Of a stretch of DNA of 64,000 nt, positions 45,877 through 57,539 are shown piece by piece (position 1 is the first letter of the stretch; each line of letters begins with the position of its first letter). Source of the stretch: Yamagishiella unicocca (lineage: Eukaryota; Chlorophyta; Chlorophyceae; Chlamydomonadales; Volvocaceae). The DNA is taken from contig BDSL01000120.1 in assembly GCA_003116995.1 (NCBI GenBank), positions 224,672 through 288,671 of the forward strand. Reading direction: 5' to 3'. The position numbers were made by a program, and so were the translations under genes. The notes under the pieces are model-generated. The model ran no database searches. It saw nothing but the letters and a program-made list of their open reading frames with translations, and was not told the origin of the DNA.

Positions 45877-48800
45877 GCTCAGGCTCCAACAGCACCGCCC
45901 AGAAGCGCGAGGCGCAGCTGGAGGTCCTGCGGAAGGAGCTCAAGGCGCTCGAGGACGAGCGGGACGAGGCCGTTAGCATTGGTACGGCAGGCGACGAGCC
46001 CGGGGTGGGGGTGGGGGTGTAGCGATAGACCCGTGCAAACAGGGGGTAGGCGGTAGGGAGGAGGGGGTAGGGAGGGCGGGGTAGGGAGGGCGGGCCTGGG
46101 CCCGGGCCTAGCGTGATGGAGCATACGGGTCGACACGGCACCTGGGTTGGTGTTGGTATGGGTGTGGGGGGGTGTGGCGGGGCCGGGGGGGGTGGCGAGG
46201 TGCACGCGGGCCGTGGGCCGTGGGCCGTGCATTCGCTAGAGGGCCGTGCATTCGCTAGGAGGGACACGCATTCGCTAGAGGGGCATTCGCTGCCGCGCCG
46301 GCAGTAGTGGATGGGTGTCGGCAGCGTGGGCGGGGGGGGGCGGCGAGGGTTCGACTCTGCATGGGTGCGGAGTGGAGAGGGGGTCCGGCGAGAAGACCCG
46401 GTTACACGACAAAGGAAACGGAGGGCAGGAAGTCGGAAAGCGTCGGGGTGCCCCTCTAGGATGCCCCTCTAGGATGCCGGGTGTGGAGGGTTTGTAAGGA
46501 AAGCCCGTTGTGACAGGAAGCCGATTGGGAAACTGAGAGGGGGGGACAGAAGAGAACCGTGCGGGGGGGGGGTCACAGAAGAGAACCGTGCTGAGGGGGG
46601 GGGTCACAGAAGAGAACCGTGCTGAGGGGGGGGTCACAGAAGAGAACCGTGCGGGGGGGGGTCACAGAAGAGAACCGTGCTGGGGGGGGGAGGGGGGGGG
46701 GGTCACAGAAGAGAACCGTGCTGAGGGGGGGTCACAGAAGAGAACCGTGCGGGGGGGGGTCACAGAAGAGAACCGTGCGGGGGGGGGGGTCACAGAAGAG
46801 AACCGTGCGGGGGGGGGTCACAGAAGAGAACCGTGCGGGGGGGGGTCACAGAAGAGAACCGTGCGGGGGGGGGGTCACAGAAGAGAACCGTGCTGAGGGG
46901 GGGGTCACAGAAGAGAACCGTGCGGGGGGGGGTCACAGAAGAGAACCGTGCGGGGGGGGGGTCACAGAAGAGAACCGTGCGGGGGGGGGGGTCACAGAAG
47001 AGAACCGTGCGGGGGGGGGGGGGTCACAGAAGAGAACCGTGCTGAGGGGGGGTCACAGAAGAGAACCGTGCGGGGGGGGGGTCACAGAAGAGAACCGTGC
47101 GGGGGGGGGGGGCGCGCTCTGGGGGGGGTCCCTGGTACTGTAAGGCTTGCTTCCACCAAGCTATGAGTCGGGCAGCTGAGGGTGGAGGCGGTGATGGCGG
47201 TGATGGCGGAGCCCCCCTACCGTCGTGTCTCGCCACCTCGGTTTCATCGCCCCGCCGTACTGTCGTACTCCCAAGGGGCGCCCCGGCTGGCCGGAGGTCG
47301 GGTAACCAACGTGGCTGGGCGAGGCCGGGGGCGGCTAGGGCGAGATGAGTCGTGTTCCGCCGGCGAGCGGGGACATTGTCGCCAGGGCCCATCGGAACAC
47401 GACGGGGGTGCAGGGCGGGTGGGTGCAGGGTGTGTGTGTGGGGGGGGGCGGGTGCAGGGCGGGTGCGCAAGGAGGGGAGGGGGTGCGGGAGGGGGGGCTG
47501 CAGGGCGTGGAGGGGGGAAGGGTTGTGTGGAGAGGGTGCAGCGGGCGTACCGTCAGCCGCACCTTCGCACCCGCACCGACCCCTGCGCACGCACCAACCT
47601 GCTCCGGAGCCACCTTGCACCCGCACGCCCCCTGGACCCCCCCTGGAGCCCCCTGATCCCAGACATTACTCGCGGGGGGCCTTACGTCCCGACATCTGCC
47701 ACACCCCTGCCTCGCTCCCTTTCGTCTCGCCGCAGCCGATTTAGCTTAGCCGCCGAAGGTCGCCGTCCGACCTTCGTCTTTCGTATCTTCAACCCAGTCC
47801 TCCAGCATGCATCTCAAAACGTCTGTTCTAAACGGTTTTTGGGGCATCCACGGGTCTTCCTCGAAACCCCTGCCGGCCTAAACCCCGGACCCTGTCGCCT
47901 GATACCTTGCTTACGTACCCCACGGCGACCCCTAAGGCCCCGTCCTCCCCCCCCTTCCCCTCCCCCCCCTACCCCTGGGTTTTTTCTCTCATCCACGGGT
48001 CTTCCTCGAACCCCCCCCCCCTGGCTGCCACCCGGCCAGCTGAGTCGTGCGCCAAGACGTGCGTGCGGCTTACCGACATGAGCAAGCTGCTGGAGGTGAG
48101 GCGAGCGGGGAGAGGGGGGTTTCGGGGGGGGGGGGGGGCTTTTTATAAGAGAATCCGCGAATCCACGGCCTACAAACCGAGGGCGGTGAAGGTGACGGTC
48201 CAGCGGAGCGGCGGGGGGGTGGAAAGAGGGAGCCGGAGGGGTTACAAAAAAAGAACCGGTAACGCGACTGGGGCCGGAGCGGGGGGGGGAACCCGCGTAT
48301 CCACGGAGGGGGACGGAGGGGCCCGGAGAACGCCCAAGAGGGGGCGGAGGGGGGGCCGGAGGGCGGCGGAGGGGGTTGGAGGCGGGTGGAGGGACTACCG
48401 GTGTGCGCTACCTTCTCGGTCGCCAGCCAGGCCTCCCCCCCTCCCTACGTTCCTCCCCCCCCGTGGATCCCCCGACCGCTCATCCTACCTCCCACGACAC
48501 CTACCCGCCTCTCCCCTCGCACTCGTCCATCGCCCTTTCGGTGCAGCCCGGGCTTGCTTTACACTCACCGATAGCCGGCGACCCACTGGCCCCGCCCCCC
48601 CCCCCTCCTCGCCCTAGTTTCTTCCCTCCGCCCCCTATGTCGTATTATCTGGTTTTCTCGCCCCCTGCCCCCGGCTTCTTGCAGCTCCCCCCCCCCCCGG
48701 CTTCTTGCAACTCCCCCCCGGCGTTTTACAACTCCCCCCCCGGCTTCTTGCAACCCCCCCACGGCTTCCTCCCCGCCCCCTTCCGCCCGCAGGACCTGGC

Positions 48801-51800
48801 GCTGGAGAAGGTCAAAGCGGGAGACGACGGGGCAGCGAAGCTTGTGCTGCAGGTGGGGCAGGGGGTGTGATGTGCACAGCACAGCCCGGTTACTCGACGT
48901 GGGAAATGTGGTGGGCGCATAGGCTTCGGACACCTGGTTGTGCGTGCATTGCCGGGAGACGTGTGGAGGTGGCTCGTCGGTGGCCTGTTAAAAAAAAGAA
49001 ACGAAATAATGTGCGCTAGCGATTGAAGCGGTAAACAGAGGACCGGGCTGTTGGAATGGGACATGGTGAGGCGGGACCAGGTGAAGCCCGGCTCCGTTTC
49101 CGCCCCAGCCCGGATTCCGACCGTTACCGTTAGAGACGTTATACGCTAGCAGGCGGCACCGGCGAGCTTCCGTTCCCGTCGTGTGGTTCGAACCGCGCCG
49201 CCTTGCTGCTGAGAAGGCGCGCTGACGATGACACGAGCCACAACCGCGAGCTGGCAGCCGCAAACAAGCGGCAAGCGTGCAAGGCGGACAACACCTGCCT
49301 CCAGGGCGCGGTCGGGTGGGGTCGGGTCAAAGCAACGAAGAGTCTGTGAGGTGGAGCTGTAAAAGAGAGCAGGGTTGCAGGGTTGGCGGGCCCCGGGTGG
49401 TGTAGTGAAAACCGTTGACGCGACAGAGACGGGATAGTTTGCGGGGGGGGGGGGGCAGCCCAGCGTGTGCTCCAGGGGGGGCAGGTGGGGCCGGCAAGCT
49501 TGTGCTCCAGGGGGGGCAGGTGGGGCCGGCAAGCTTGTGCTCCAGGGGGGGCAGGTGGGGCCGGCAAGCTTGTGCTCCAGGGGGGGCAGGTGGGGCCGGC
49601 AAGCTTGTGCTCCAGGGGGGCCAGGTGGGGCCGGCAAGCGTGTGCTCCAGGGGGGGCAGGTGGGGCCGGCAAGCTTGTGCTCCAGGGGGGCCAGGTGGGG
49701 CCGGCAAGCTTGTGCTGCAGGGGGGCCAGGTGGGGCCGGCAAGCTTGTGCTCCAGGGGGGGCAGGTGGGGCCGGCAAGCTTGTGCTCCAGGGGGGGCAGG
49801 GCGGGGATATGCGACCCTTGGGTCCGCACTGAATAGCTAAACAGATCAGGAAACGTTGGAGACACGCGTTTGGACAGCATGCTCGGGTAGGGGGGGGGGG
49901 GTAAGGATGATCCGCGAATCCACGGTGTCAACAAAGCGGGGGGGACTGAACACATGAAACCCAGGAGGAGGAGCACGTGTATGCATGTGTGTGTTGCAGT
50001 GGTCAGGAGGTCGGATGAGTGGGGGGTGTCTGGCGGCGTGGCGACATCCCCCACGCTTCTTGTTCCTTGGGGGATGCATGGAGGGCTGGGGGGATGGGTG
50101 GGGTATACGTCGGTGAGCCGAGGGGCAAGGTACTTACAGCAAAGTTGCGAACACGTGTCTGGGCTTGCTTGCTGGAGTGGGCTGTTAGGGACGGCCGGAA
50201 GCCTGAGGACCAACGGGCTGGGTGCAGCGGAGGGGGGGTGTTGCCCCGGGTGGGGAGGTGTCGCTGACCCGCGGGTCGCTTGCATCTCCCTGTTTCCCTG
50301 CCGTCGGCGTGCCGCCGGCTCTTGCGCGCCACTCGTGAGCCGCCGCCAATGTCCAAGCTCCAAAGCTCCAAAGGTCCATCCACCAAAGGTCCATCCACCA
50401 AAGGTCCAAAGGTTCACCACAGCTACCGCCGTCACTGCAGTCACTACAGTCACTGCAGTCATCGCAGTGACCGCCGTCACTGCAGTCACTACAGTCACTG
50501 CAGTCATCGCTGTCATCGCACGGCCTCGGGGCCTGGGGCCACAGGCTCCCAGCAGCGACACAGGCAGCGCAACGCAGGGCGGAAGGAAGCATCCCTTCAC
50601 ACCGCCCCCACATGCGCTGCCTCCCTTCACGCCGCCACGCAAACCGTCCCGGCCATCGTCATCGCCCATGGTTTGTCGGCCGTGGATTCGCAGATTTGTT
50701 TTATCCCCCCCCTGCATCGTTAACCCTGTCGAGTCGACGGTTCTTTTATGTAAACCCCCCTAAACCGTGTAACCGGGACTTCTCCCCCCCCCACCCCACT
50801 GCTCCAGCATGCGCCCACATCCTCCCTGTCCGCCGACCATGCGCCAACTATCCTGTCGTTTTCATGTAACCGGGACTTCTCCCCCACACACACCCACACA
50901 CCCACCCACACACCCACCCCCTCAACCCCCCCCCCTCACACTCGCCGCCCCACCGCACAGGAGAAGAACTCCCTCCGCGAGATCATCGACAAGAGCAACA
51001 CTAAGGCGCAAACCAATTTTGCGCTGGCGGGTGGGCGTGGGGTGGGGGGGGGGGAGGGGGGAGTACAATTAAAGAACCGGTAACGCGACTGGGGAAATGT
51101 AGTTGGTGCATAGCCTTCAGACATCGGGACGCGCGCGCATGCTACTGGACGGCCACACATACGGACGGGTGCGGGGGGACGTCGGGCAGAGGACGGGGGA
51201 AGGGGACGTGGCTGTGGAGGGGGCCGGGGGCGGCCGGGGCGCCTTGGGGGGTTTGCGAGGAAACCCGTGTACGAGGGAAGCCTGGGGGGGTTCGAGGAAG
51301 CCTGGGGGGGCCACGTATCAAAAGGCGTGCGCGGGCGGCGGTGGCAGCCCCATCGCCACCATGAACCTTGCAGCTGCTGTCGGCAAACAGCCGCACTACC
51401 GCAATCCGGGCTGTCCTGGGCCCCTCCTCCCCCACCCAGTTCTCCAGCATGCATCTCAAAACGTCTGCTCTAAATGGTTTTCTCGGGCATCCACGGGTCT
51501 TCCTCGAACCCCCACCCCTGAGCCCCTCCTCCCCCACCCCTCCCCCACCCCTCATCCTCTCCTCCCCCACCCCTCCCCCACCCCTCATCCTCTCCGGCAG
51601 GCAAGCTGGCGGGCCTGATTGGTGAGAAACACAACCAGCTGGTAGGACTGCTAGGGGGCGGCCAGCCCGGCAGCGGCGGCGGCAGCAGCGGCGGCGGCGG
51701 CGGCGGGGTCCCACCCGCCGGCGCCAGCAGGGGCAGGGCCCCCGCCACGTCGTACGGCAGCGGCAGCTGGCCGGAGCCATGGACATCGGCGGCTGGGTCG

Positions 51801-54586
51801 TACGGCAACAGTAGCGGCTTTGGAGCGGGCGCCAGCGACGGCGGCGGTGGCGGTGCGTTCGGCGGCGGTGACTACACGATGCCCTGGCAGAAGTCCCTGA
51901 ATGAGGCGCAGAACCGAGTACGACAGGTACGGCGGGGGGTGGCGGTTGGGTCCGGATGGCGTGCAGGAGGGAAGGGGGCGGGGGCGATCGCGGTCCGCAT
52001 CATGGTAGCCACGTGAGGGCGGTCGTCGCATCCCGCTCCGGAACCAGACCTGCATGGGGGAGCGGCGGCACGGTTCGTTCGTCTGGAGCATGGTACGACA
52101 GCATGGGTGCATGGCCTTGGTACGACAGCATGGGTGCATGGCCATGGTACGACAGCATGGGCGCATGGCCATGGTACGACAGCACGGCGCATGGCCATGC
52201 GGGTCCGAAGGGCGGGGCGGGAGCAGCGGCCGCTTGCTGATCTTCCGCCGGCTCGTGGCGCTTCGGGGGCCCAGCTTCCGTCAGCCCCGATGCCGCCCCC
52301 ATGTCGGGCGGTGGGACGGGAGGGGGGGTGAAGAGGAAACTCGTCGGTCGAGGGCACTCCGGAGATAAAGTATCAAGCTCGACGAGAGGAAGTTTCGGAC
52401 AGTTGTTTGTGGTTGCATGTGCGGGAGGGGGGTTGGGCTGGTGCTGCTGCTGGTGGAAACGGCTGTCGGAGGAGGTGTGGCGACTGTGATGCCCCGCCGG
52501 TGCGTCCGGGCTCTCCCGAATGTAAGCATTGTCGGGTGGTGCCGGAAGGGGTTATCGCGCTGGCAGGAGTAGCTTTTGCCCGGGCGAGTCACCGGCCGTG
52601 GGTTGCGTTCGTGGCAGGGGGCACAAGCGACCAAGACAGGGCCGGTGCCGAGGTGTCCGCAGTGCCAGCGTCCGCACCTCCCCCCTCCAACCTCCCCCCT
52701 CCAACCTCCCCCCTCCAACCTCCCCCCTCCAACCTCCCCCCTCCAACCTGCCCCCTCCAACCTCCCCCCCCCAACCTCCCCCCTCGGCGCGCCACGCTGC
52801 CGCCGCACCGCAACTCCAAACGAGTGTACCAATCGGTTTTCCTTTCCAACACCGACCCACGGGTCTCCACTCAAAGCTCCCGCGCTCATTGCCCCCCCCC
52901 CCTTTCGCAGATTCCTTTATAACCCTCCCCCCCCTCTTCACGTTTTTTCGGGCATCCACGGGTCTTCCTCAAACCCCCTCTTCACGTCCGTCTCCTATGT
53001 CGTGTAACCGGGTATCCTCGTGCCCCGCCCCCACGTACCCCACAGGCTGAGGTGGAGGCCCAGAACATGGGTCGGCTGGCCGCAATGAGCGCGGAGGACA
53101 GCATCGCAGCGGCCCGGGAGCGGCTGGGCCAGCGGGTGGCGGGGCCGCGCAGCAGTGAGGACATACTGCAGGTGCGCCGCGCCAGCGGGTGGGTCGTGGG
53201 GTGGTGCTATGAGAGGAAAAATGATGAGAGGAGACAGATGCCGCGTCCCGCCCCGCGATGTGCGTTACCGAATTTGCGACCGGAAATGTCGGCGGTAGTA
53301 GTTCTGGCACTGCGCCAGGACCCACGAGAACGACAGGCGGACATCCACATTCAGTACTCGCCGGGGGGAGAAGAGGAAACCCGTGTAGACGACATAGAGA
53401 CGGAGGGAAGAAATACAACCAAGGGACAATGGGGTTGGGGGTTGGGGGCCTTACGCGATGGTGGGGGTTGGGGGCCTTACGCGATGGTGGGGGTGGAGCC
53501 GCAGGCAGCTCCCCGTGTGTCGTCAGGGCGTGAGGGGGCGTACGATGTGGAGTATGGCGAGTTGGTACGGGACATCAAGCAGCAGCAGAACACCTCCAGC
53601 AGCAGCTGCTCCCTGGGAGGGGTCAGCTCCCCCACCAGAGGACACCACCCGCGTGTGCGCCTGAGCTAACCTGCAAGCAGCGGCGCTCCGCCGCGGCTAC
53701 CACCTCGGTCCTACTGTCCAGTGCCGACCCACGGGTCTCCTCTCATACCCCCCCGCCTTCCTCTCCCCTCAGCCCTCGCAGCAACCACAACCTCCCCTTC
53801 CCAAAGCGCTCCCTTTCCCCTGCACCTCTCGAACCTCTCCGCCAGCTGACCTGCCCCCTCTCCGCCAGCTGACCTGCCCCCTCTCCGCCAGCTGACCTGC
53901 CCCCTCTCCGCCAGCTGACCTGCCCCCTCTCCGCCAGCTGACCTGCCCCCTCTCCGCCAGCTGACCTGCCCCCTCTCTGCCAGCTGACCTGCCCCCTCTC
54001 CGCCAGCTGACCTGCCCCCTCTCTGCCAGCTGACCTGCCCCCTCTCCGCCAGCTGACCTGGCCCCTCTCCGCCAGCTGGGAGCTCTACCTTCAGTCCAGG
54101 AGTCTCCTCCCTGCCCCCAACTTACTTCCGCGCTCCTCCAACCTGTCACACAGTCGGGCCCACTCCGCCCTCCTCCACCCCCCAGCCACCCACCCCGACC
54201 TCTTCCCCCCCGACTCCACACACCCACTCCCACCTGCTCTTCCCCCCGCCTGGCCCCCAGTCCTCCACCATGCATCTTGACACGTCCGTTCTAGCCGGTT
54301 TTTTCTCGCATCCACGGGTCTTCCTCAAAACCCCCTGACCCGCGGGTCTTTCTCGCGTCAACGCTTTTCACGCCACCTCGCCCCTCTTGGCCCGCTCCAG
54401 GCTCGCACCCGTCTCCGCCGCAGTGCGGAGGAGTCCATCGCCGAGGCCCGCGAGCGGCTGCGCGCGCAGGACACCCAGATCCTGGAGTACTGCCGCCGCA
54501 TCGTGACTAGGTACCGCCGGGGGGAGTACGTGTCGGAGGACGAGCTGGAGTTCGCGTTTGAGCAGCTGGAGCGTCGCCTGCTGTGA
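45877..54586 (+). CDS. Coiled-coil protein, 3' exons (eight)
   Basis: Exons: 45877-45981, 48040-48095, 48793-48852, 50961-51030, 51601-51926, 53046-53171, 53535-53621 (tentative), 54401-54586 with TGA stop. Phases agree throughout. Content: charged helical exon (KREAQLEVLRKELKALEDER), two short exons (LTDMSKLLE; DLALEKVKAGDDGAAK), EKNSLREIIDKSN, a Gly/Ser-rich linker of about 60 residues flanked by GLIGEKHNQLVGLL and WQKSLNEAQNRVRQ, then two related helical segments: SAEDSIAAARERL and SAEESIAEARERL. The C-terminus (YVSEDELEFAFEQLERRLL) is again helical. About 330 residues visible. Not recognised as a known family. Coiled-coil structure suggests a scaffold or cytoskeletal role, unproven. Introns are long and full of minisatellites. 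The 5' end is unresolved. Confidence 0.75.
46549..47112 (+). repeat. G-run minisatellite, about 19 copies
   Basis: Unit TCACAGAAGAGAACCGTGC plus a G run of 6-12, with or without TGA before the G run; period 27-32 bp. Lies in the intron after exon 45877-45981. Confidence 0.95.
47113..48039 (+). other. Remainder of the intron
   Basis: G-rich then C-rich sequence, with CATCCACGGGTCTTCCTCGA near 47847 and 47992, a word that recurs in other introns of this gene. No exon supported. Confidence 0.5.
49452..49803 (+). repeat. 36-bp minisatellite copied from an exon-intron border
   Basis: Ten or so copies of GGCAAGCTTGTGCTCCAGGG plus GGGGCAGGTGGGGCC. The core AAGCTTGTGCTGCAG|GTGGGGCAGGG is the 3' end and splice donor of the exon at 48793-48852, located 0.6 kb upstream. 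Confidence 0.9.
50360..50515 (+). repeat. Short tandem repeats in intron
   Basis: AAAGGTCCATCCACC copies, then CACTGCAGTCACTACAGT(C) / GTCATCGCAGTGACCGCC units of about 15-45 bp. Confidence 0.8.
52090..52200 (+). repeat. Tandem repeat of about 27 bp, four copies
   Basis: TGGTACGACAGCATGGGTGC plus ATGGCCA, in the intron after the exon ending at 51926. Confidence 0.85.
52676..52790 (+). repeat. CCTCCAACCTCCCC tandem tract
   Basis: About nine copies of a 12-13 bp C-rich unit (CTCCAACCTCCCC) in the intron before exon 53046-53171. Confidence 0.9.
53838..54078 (+). repeat. 23-bp tandem repeat, ten copies
   Basis: CAGCTGACCTGCCCCCTCTC plus CGC; some copies carry CTGC. Lies in the last intron of the coiled-coil gene. 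Confidence 0.9.
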
Positions 54587-54997
54587 GGGAGGACGGGGAC
54601 CGCTGCGGAGGCGGGGGCGCCGGGAGATGTGAGGCGGGGGAGGGGAGGGGGAGCGCGGGGAGATGTGAGCGGGGGGGGAGGGGGAAGCGGCGTGCGGAGT
54701 GGCTGGGGTGCTGGCCCGGGCCAGCGACCGCAGCTGTCGACGTCTGCCGTAGTGCGGTCCCTGTGCCGCGCATCGAGCCGTACCTGACGCGATTGTTCGG
54801 TCCCTGTTTGCTGTTGGGGTGTGCCTGGGGCAGAGCGGGGAGGGCTGCATGGGTGCAGGGTGGTGCGCGTGGGGCCGCAGACGCGGCTGCGGGAGGTTGC
54901 TGCAGGTGGGGGGGTGCCGCTGTGGATGGGTGTGAGAGGAAACCCGTAGGTCGGCGCTGGGGGTGGGTAGGTCGAGGAAAGCCCGTGGGTGGGTGAA

Positions 54998-55056
54998 GCG
55001 AGGGAGGCAGGGAGGGAGGCAGGGAGGGAGGCAGGGAGGGAGGCAGGGAGGGAGGA
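54998..55056 (+). repeat. GGAGGCAGGGA short tandem repeat
   Basis: Repeats of GAGGCAGGGAGG, 12 bp, five copies, downstream of the coiled-coil gene. Confidence 0.85.
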
Positions 55057-55147
55057 GGCCTCGCAAGGTGGTGTGCGCTGCGCTGCAATGCGGGCACCGA
55101 GCAGGATGCAGAGCGCCGGGGCACGAGCACCGAGTTTGATGAGAGCG

Positions 55148-55381
55148 TTATGATTTGTTGATGCCGGGGTAGTCCTCATCGAGAGAGGGCCCGGCGGGAG
55201 CCGCCTTGTAGCCGTACCACTGTGGCGGTCCGCCGGGCTGCTGGTAGCCGCGGCGGAACAAGCCGCGCTGCGCGAGCGCGCTGTTCAACGTATAGCAGCA
55301 GCAGCAACTGAGGGAGGCGCGGCGGCGTTTGTATGGTGGCCATGAGTCGAGATCGAGTCGACTAACACCCAGGATGCCCAT
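55148..55381 (-). CDS. Possible small or last-exon coding sequence
   Basis: 77-codon minus-strand frame from ATG at 55381 to TAA. Its second half (RGLFRRGYQQPGGPPQWYGY, then SLDEDYPGINKS) looks coding. A CAG acceptor lies just before the CGCGGCTTGTTC codons at about 55270, so this may instead be the terminal exon of a longer minus-strand gene. No family is recognised. Confidence 0.35.
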   Translation of the reverse strand: MGILGVSRLDLDSWPPYKRRRASLSCCCCYTLNSALAQRGLFRRGYQQPGGPPQWYGYKAAPAGPSLDEDYPGINKS

Positions 55382-55620
55382 CTAGCGCTCCCAGAGCCAC
55401 CAATCCTCAGCCCTCCTTGCGCGCGCGCACGTGCTGTACACAGCTAGGTCGCCTTCCCGCCCTACTTGCCCACACGTGTCCGTCTCCTGTGTTAGTAACG
55501 CAAGTAAGGGTGTGCCTAATTATCTTGGCGTTCATAGGTTGGGTTTTGGTGAACACACTTTCGGAAAACGTGAGCATGCCCGGGGCGGATGGACAACCCG
55601 AGGCACACGTGATGCGCGGT

Positions 55621-55852
55621 GCTGTGCTGCACGCTAGCCTGTGCTGTGCTGCACGCTAGCCTGTGCTGCGCTACACCTGCACGCTAGCCTGTGCTGTGCT
55701 GCACGCTAGCCTGTGCTGCGCTACACCTGCACGCTAGCCTGTGCTGTGCTGCACGCTAGCCTGTGCTGCGCTACACCTGCACGCTAGCCTGTGCTGTGCT
55801 GCACGCTAGCCTGTGCTGCGCTACACCTGCACGCTAGCCTGTGCTGTGCGCT
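55621..55852 (+). repeat. 60-bp tandem repeat, about 3.8 copies
   Basis: CTGTGCTGTGCTGCACGCTAG, CCTGTGCTGCGCTACACCTG, then CACGCTAGC; the period is exactly 60 bp over three copies and a shorter variant starts the array. Confidence 0.9.
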
Positions 55853-56509
55853 GCTGTGCCGAGCCGCGTTCGTCACAGGCGGAGGACGGTGCTATGTAGG
55901 ATGCGGGGGGCGTACCCTCCTCCGGCTGAAAGTGACTGCCCGTCCTGCTGGGCCCCCTCCACCGCCAGACCGGGCCAGCAGCAAGCCGTCCACGTTGCAC
56001 CGTTACACTGCACCCACCATACTGAAGGCCAGATGCGCTACGTCGCCGTCACGTCGCCCTCACGTCGCCGCCTCGGCCTCACCCCGGTCGATCTCGCAAA
56101 CCCTCCACGTTATCCAATGACACCGAAAACCACAGATGGCTGACGAAGGGCGACGTTTCCTGACCTCAGGCATTTGCCTTACTGTCGCAGAGCCGACATG
56201 CACTCCGCCGCTGATCGTCTCCCGCGGCCGAAGGATGTCAAGGAGCGCCGAAACCATTGCAGTACTGCACACGCAACACCTACGGGCGGGGCGGCTGAAC
56301 CCAAGCCGCCGCCGCCGCAGCTAGCAGCCCGAAGCATCGATAACGGCAATGGGCCACCCAGCAGCTAAACAACCAGCGGACCCAACACCTGGCCAGTTGG
56401 TTCTGTCGGCCCGTCCTCCATGTCGTTCCCAGAGAGAGGTACCTCCCGCCGCCCCCCAGCCACCAGGTCGTGTCAGTCACACGTGATCACGCCCATCGCG
56501 CATTCTCCA
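55853..56509. other. Spacer, no gene recognised
   Basis: Short open frames on both strands only. Confidence 0.35.
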
Positions 56510-56694
56510 CATTGACACGACCACACCTCCTCGTGGAACACCCCTGGAGTGGGAACCCTTACCCTTGCGCTTAACGTGCCTGCTTGCCCTGCGAAGGATC
56601 ACAGCTGTTAGTGTAGAGCAGAGCCAGGGGGCGTCATGGGCCTCCATTTCGGACGGATCCAAGTGCGATATCGCGCGGATCCAGAGCATGTTTG
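56510..56694 (+). repeat. Duplicated segment, copy 1
   Basis: CGTGGAACACCCCTGGAGTG through GATATCGCGCGGATCCAGAG; the same block is at 60408-60590 and 63730-63918. Here the block runs directly into a tRNA-Leu-like sequence. Confidence 0.85.
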
Positions 56695-57107
56695 GACGAG
56701 GTGGCCGAGCGATCTAAGGCGCTAGTTTCAGGACTACCTGATGAAATGTCAGGGAGGAAACGTAACTGTTTTCCGAGTTTACAAGGAAAACCATGGTTTT
56801 CTGCAATATACGACGTACGAACGTCGCTTGGTTCTGGAGCGGGGTTGCTCCTGTTGGGACGCTGGGGCGTCGGTGTTTGTACTTTTCGGAGAATCAACGT
56901 AGCGCAACAGGCCGTGCTGCAGCTGGCTTTGGACGTTTACGGCTAGTCGTGTTGCCGTTTGCTGCTGTCCATCGTCGGTGCGTCTTCACCCTCTCCCTAC
57001 CAGCATTGTTTATTATCGCCCCGGTGGGGCTCTAGCAGAGTGTGTAACGGAGTCTTTGCAGAAAACCTACTAGTCCGTAAGGGCGCGGTTATATCCCGTC
57101 CTCGTCA
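56695..57107 (+). pseudogene. tRNA-Leu pseudogene with insertion in its intron
   Basis: The 5' half (GACGAGGTGGCCGAGCGATC... through TTTCAGG, 56695-56732) and 3' half (ACTAGTCCGTAAGGGCGCGG..., 57069-57107) match tRNA-Leu at 42012, but are about 340 bp apart. The T-arm reads GGTTATATCCCG, not GGGTTCAAATCCCG, so it is damaged; the D-loop also has a G-to-A change. Confidence 0.8.
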
Positions 57108-57261
57108 TGAGACATTAAATGTTTTAACGTGCTTGCGGCGCCGCGGGGCCCCAGCAGCCATTTCAGAAGGGGCTGAAGACGGGGCCCACTTGGCAGCGCC
57201 ATCGTCAATTGCAGCAGCGGACGAGAGGGTTGTCGAGAAGGGAGTGGCAAGGCGCGGACGC

Positions 57262-57330
57262 AATAATACTATCGTTACAGTGGATTCCAGACCAGAAGGT
57301 AGAACCATCGCGCACATCGACCCATACAAG
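57262..57330 (-). mobile_element. LINE 3' tail fragment
   Basis: On + it reads ATCGTTACAGTGGATTCCAG, ACCAGAAGGTAGAACCATCG, the family tail; the match ends shortly after. Confidence 0.6.
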
Positions 57331-57539
57331 TCGCGGTCCTATTTTACCCCTTGCCTGCGGCTGTCCTTCCCATTCCACCCTTGCACCTGCTCCTGCTTCG
57401 GCGCCCTTTCCGCGTTCCGTATCGGGCGACGATTTTCATCTCTACCGCCCCCCTCCCCATCAAACTGCATTCCCTCATTGGAAGCACCGTGTGACCGACG
57501 CAGACGTCCACAGCCACAAGCGGGGCCTTGATCACCTTT

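Noticed and set aside
46588..47166. Gly/Arg-rich open frames in the G-run minisatellite
   Set aside because: Caused by the repeat and located in an intron; composition is that of the DNA repeat.
49146..50717. A 523-codon minus-strand open frame
   Set aside because: Runs opposite to the well-supported coiled-coil gene through its minisatellite introns; Pro/Pro-rich repeats reflect the DNA repeat.
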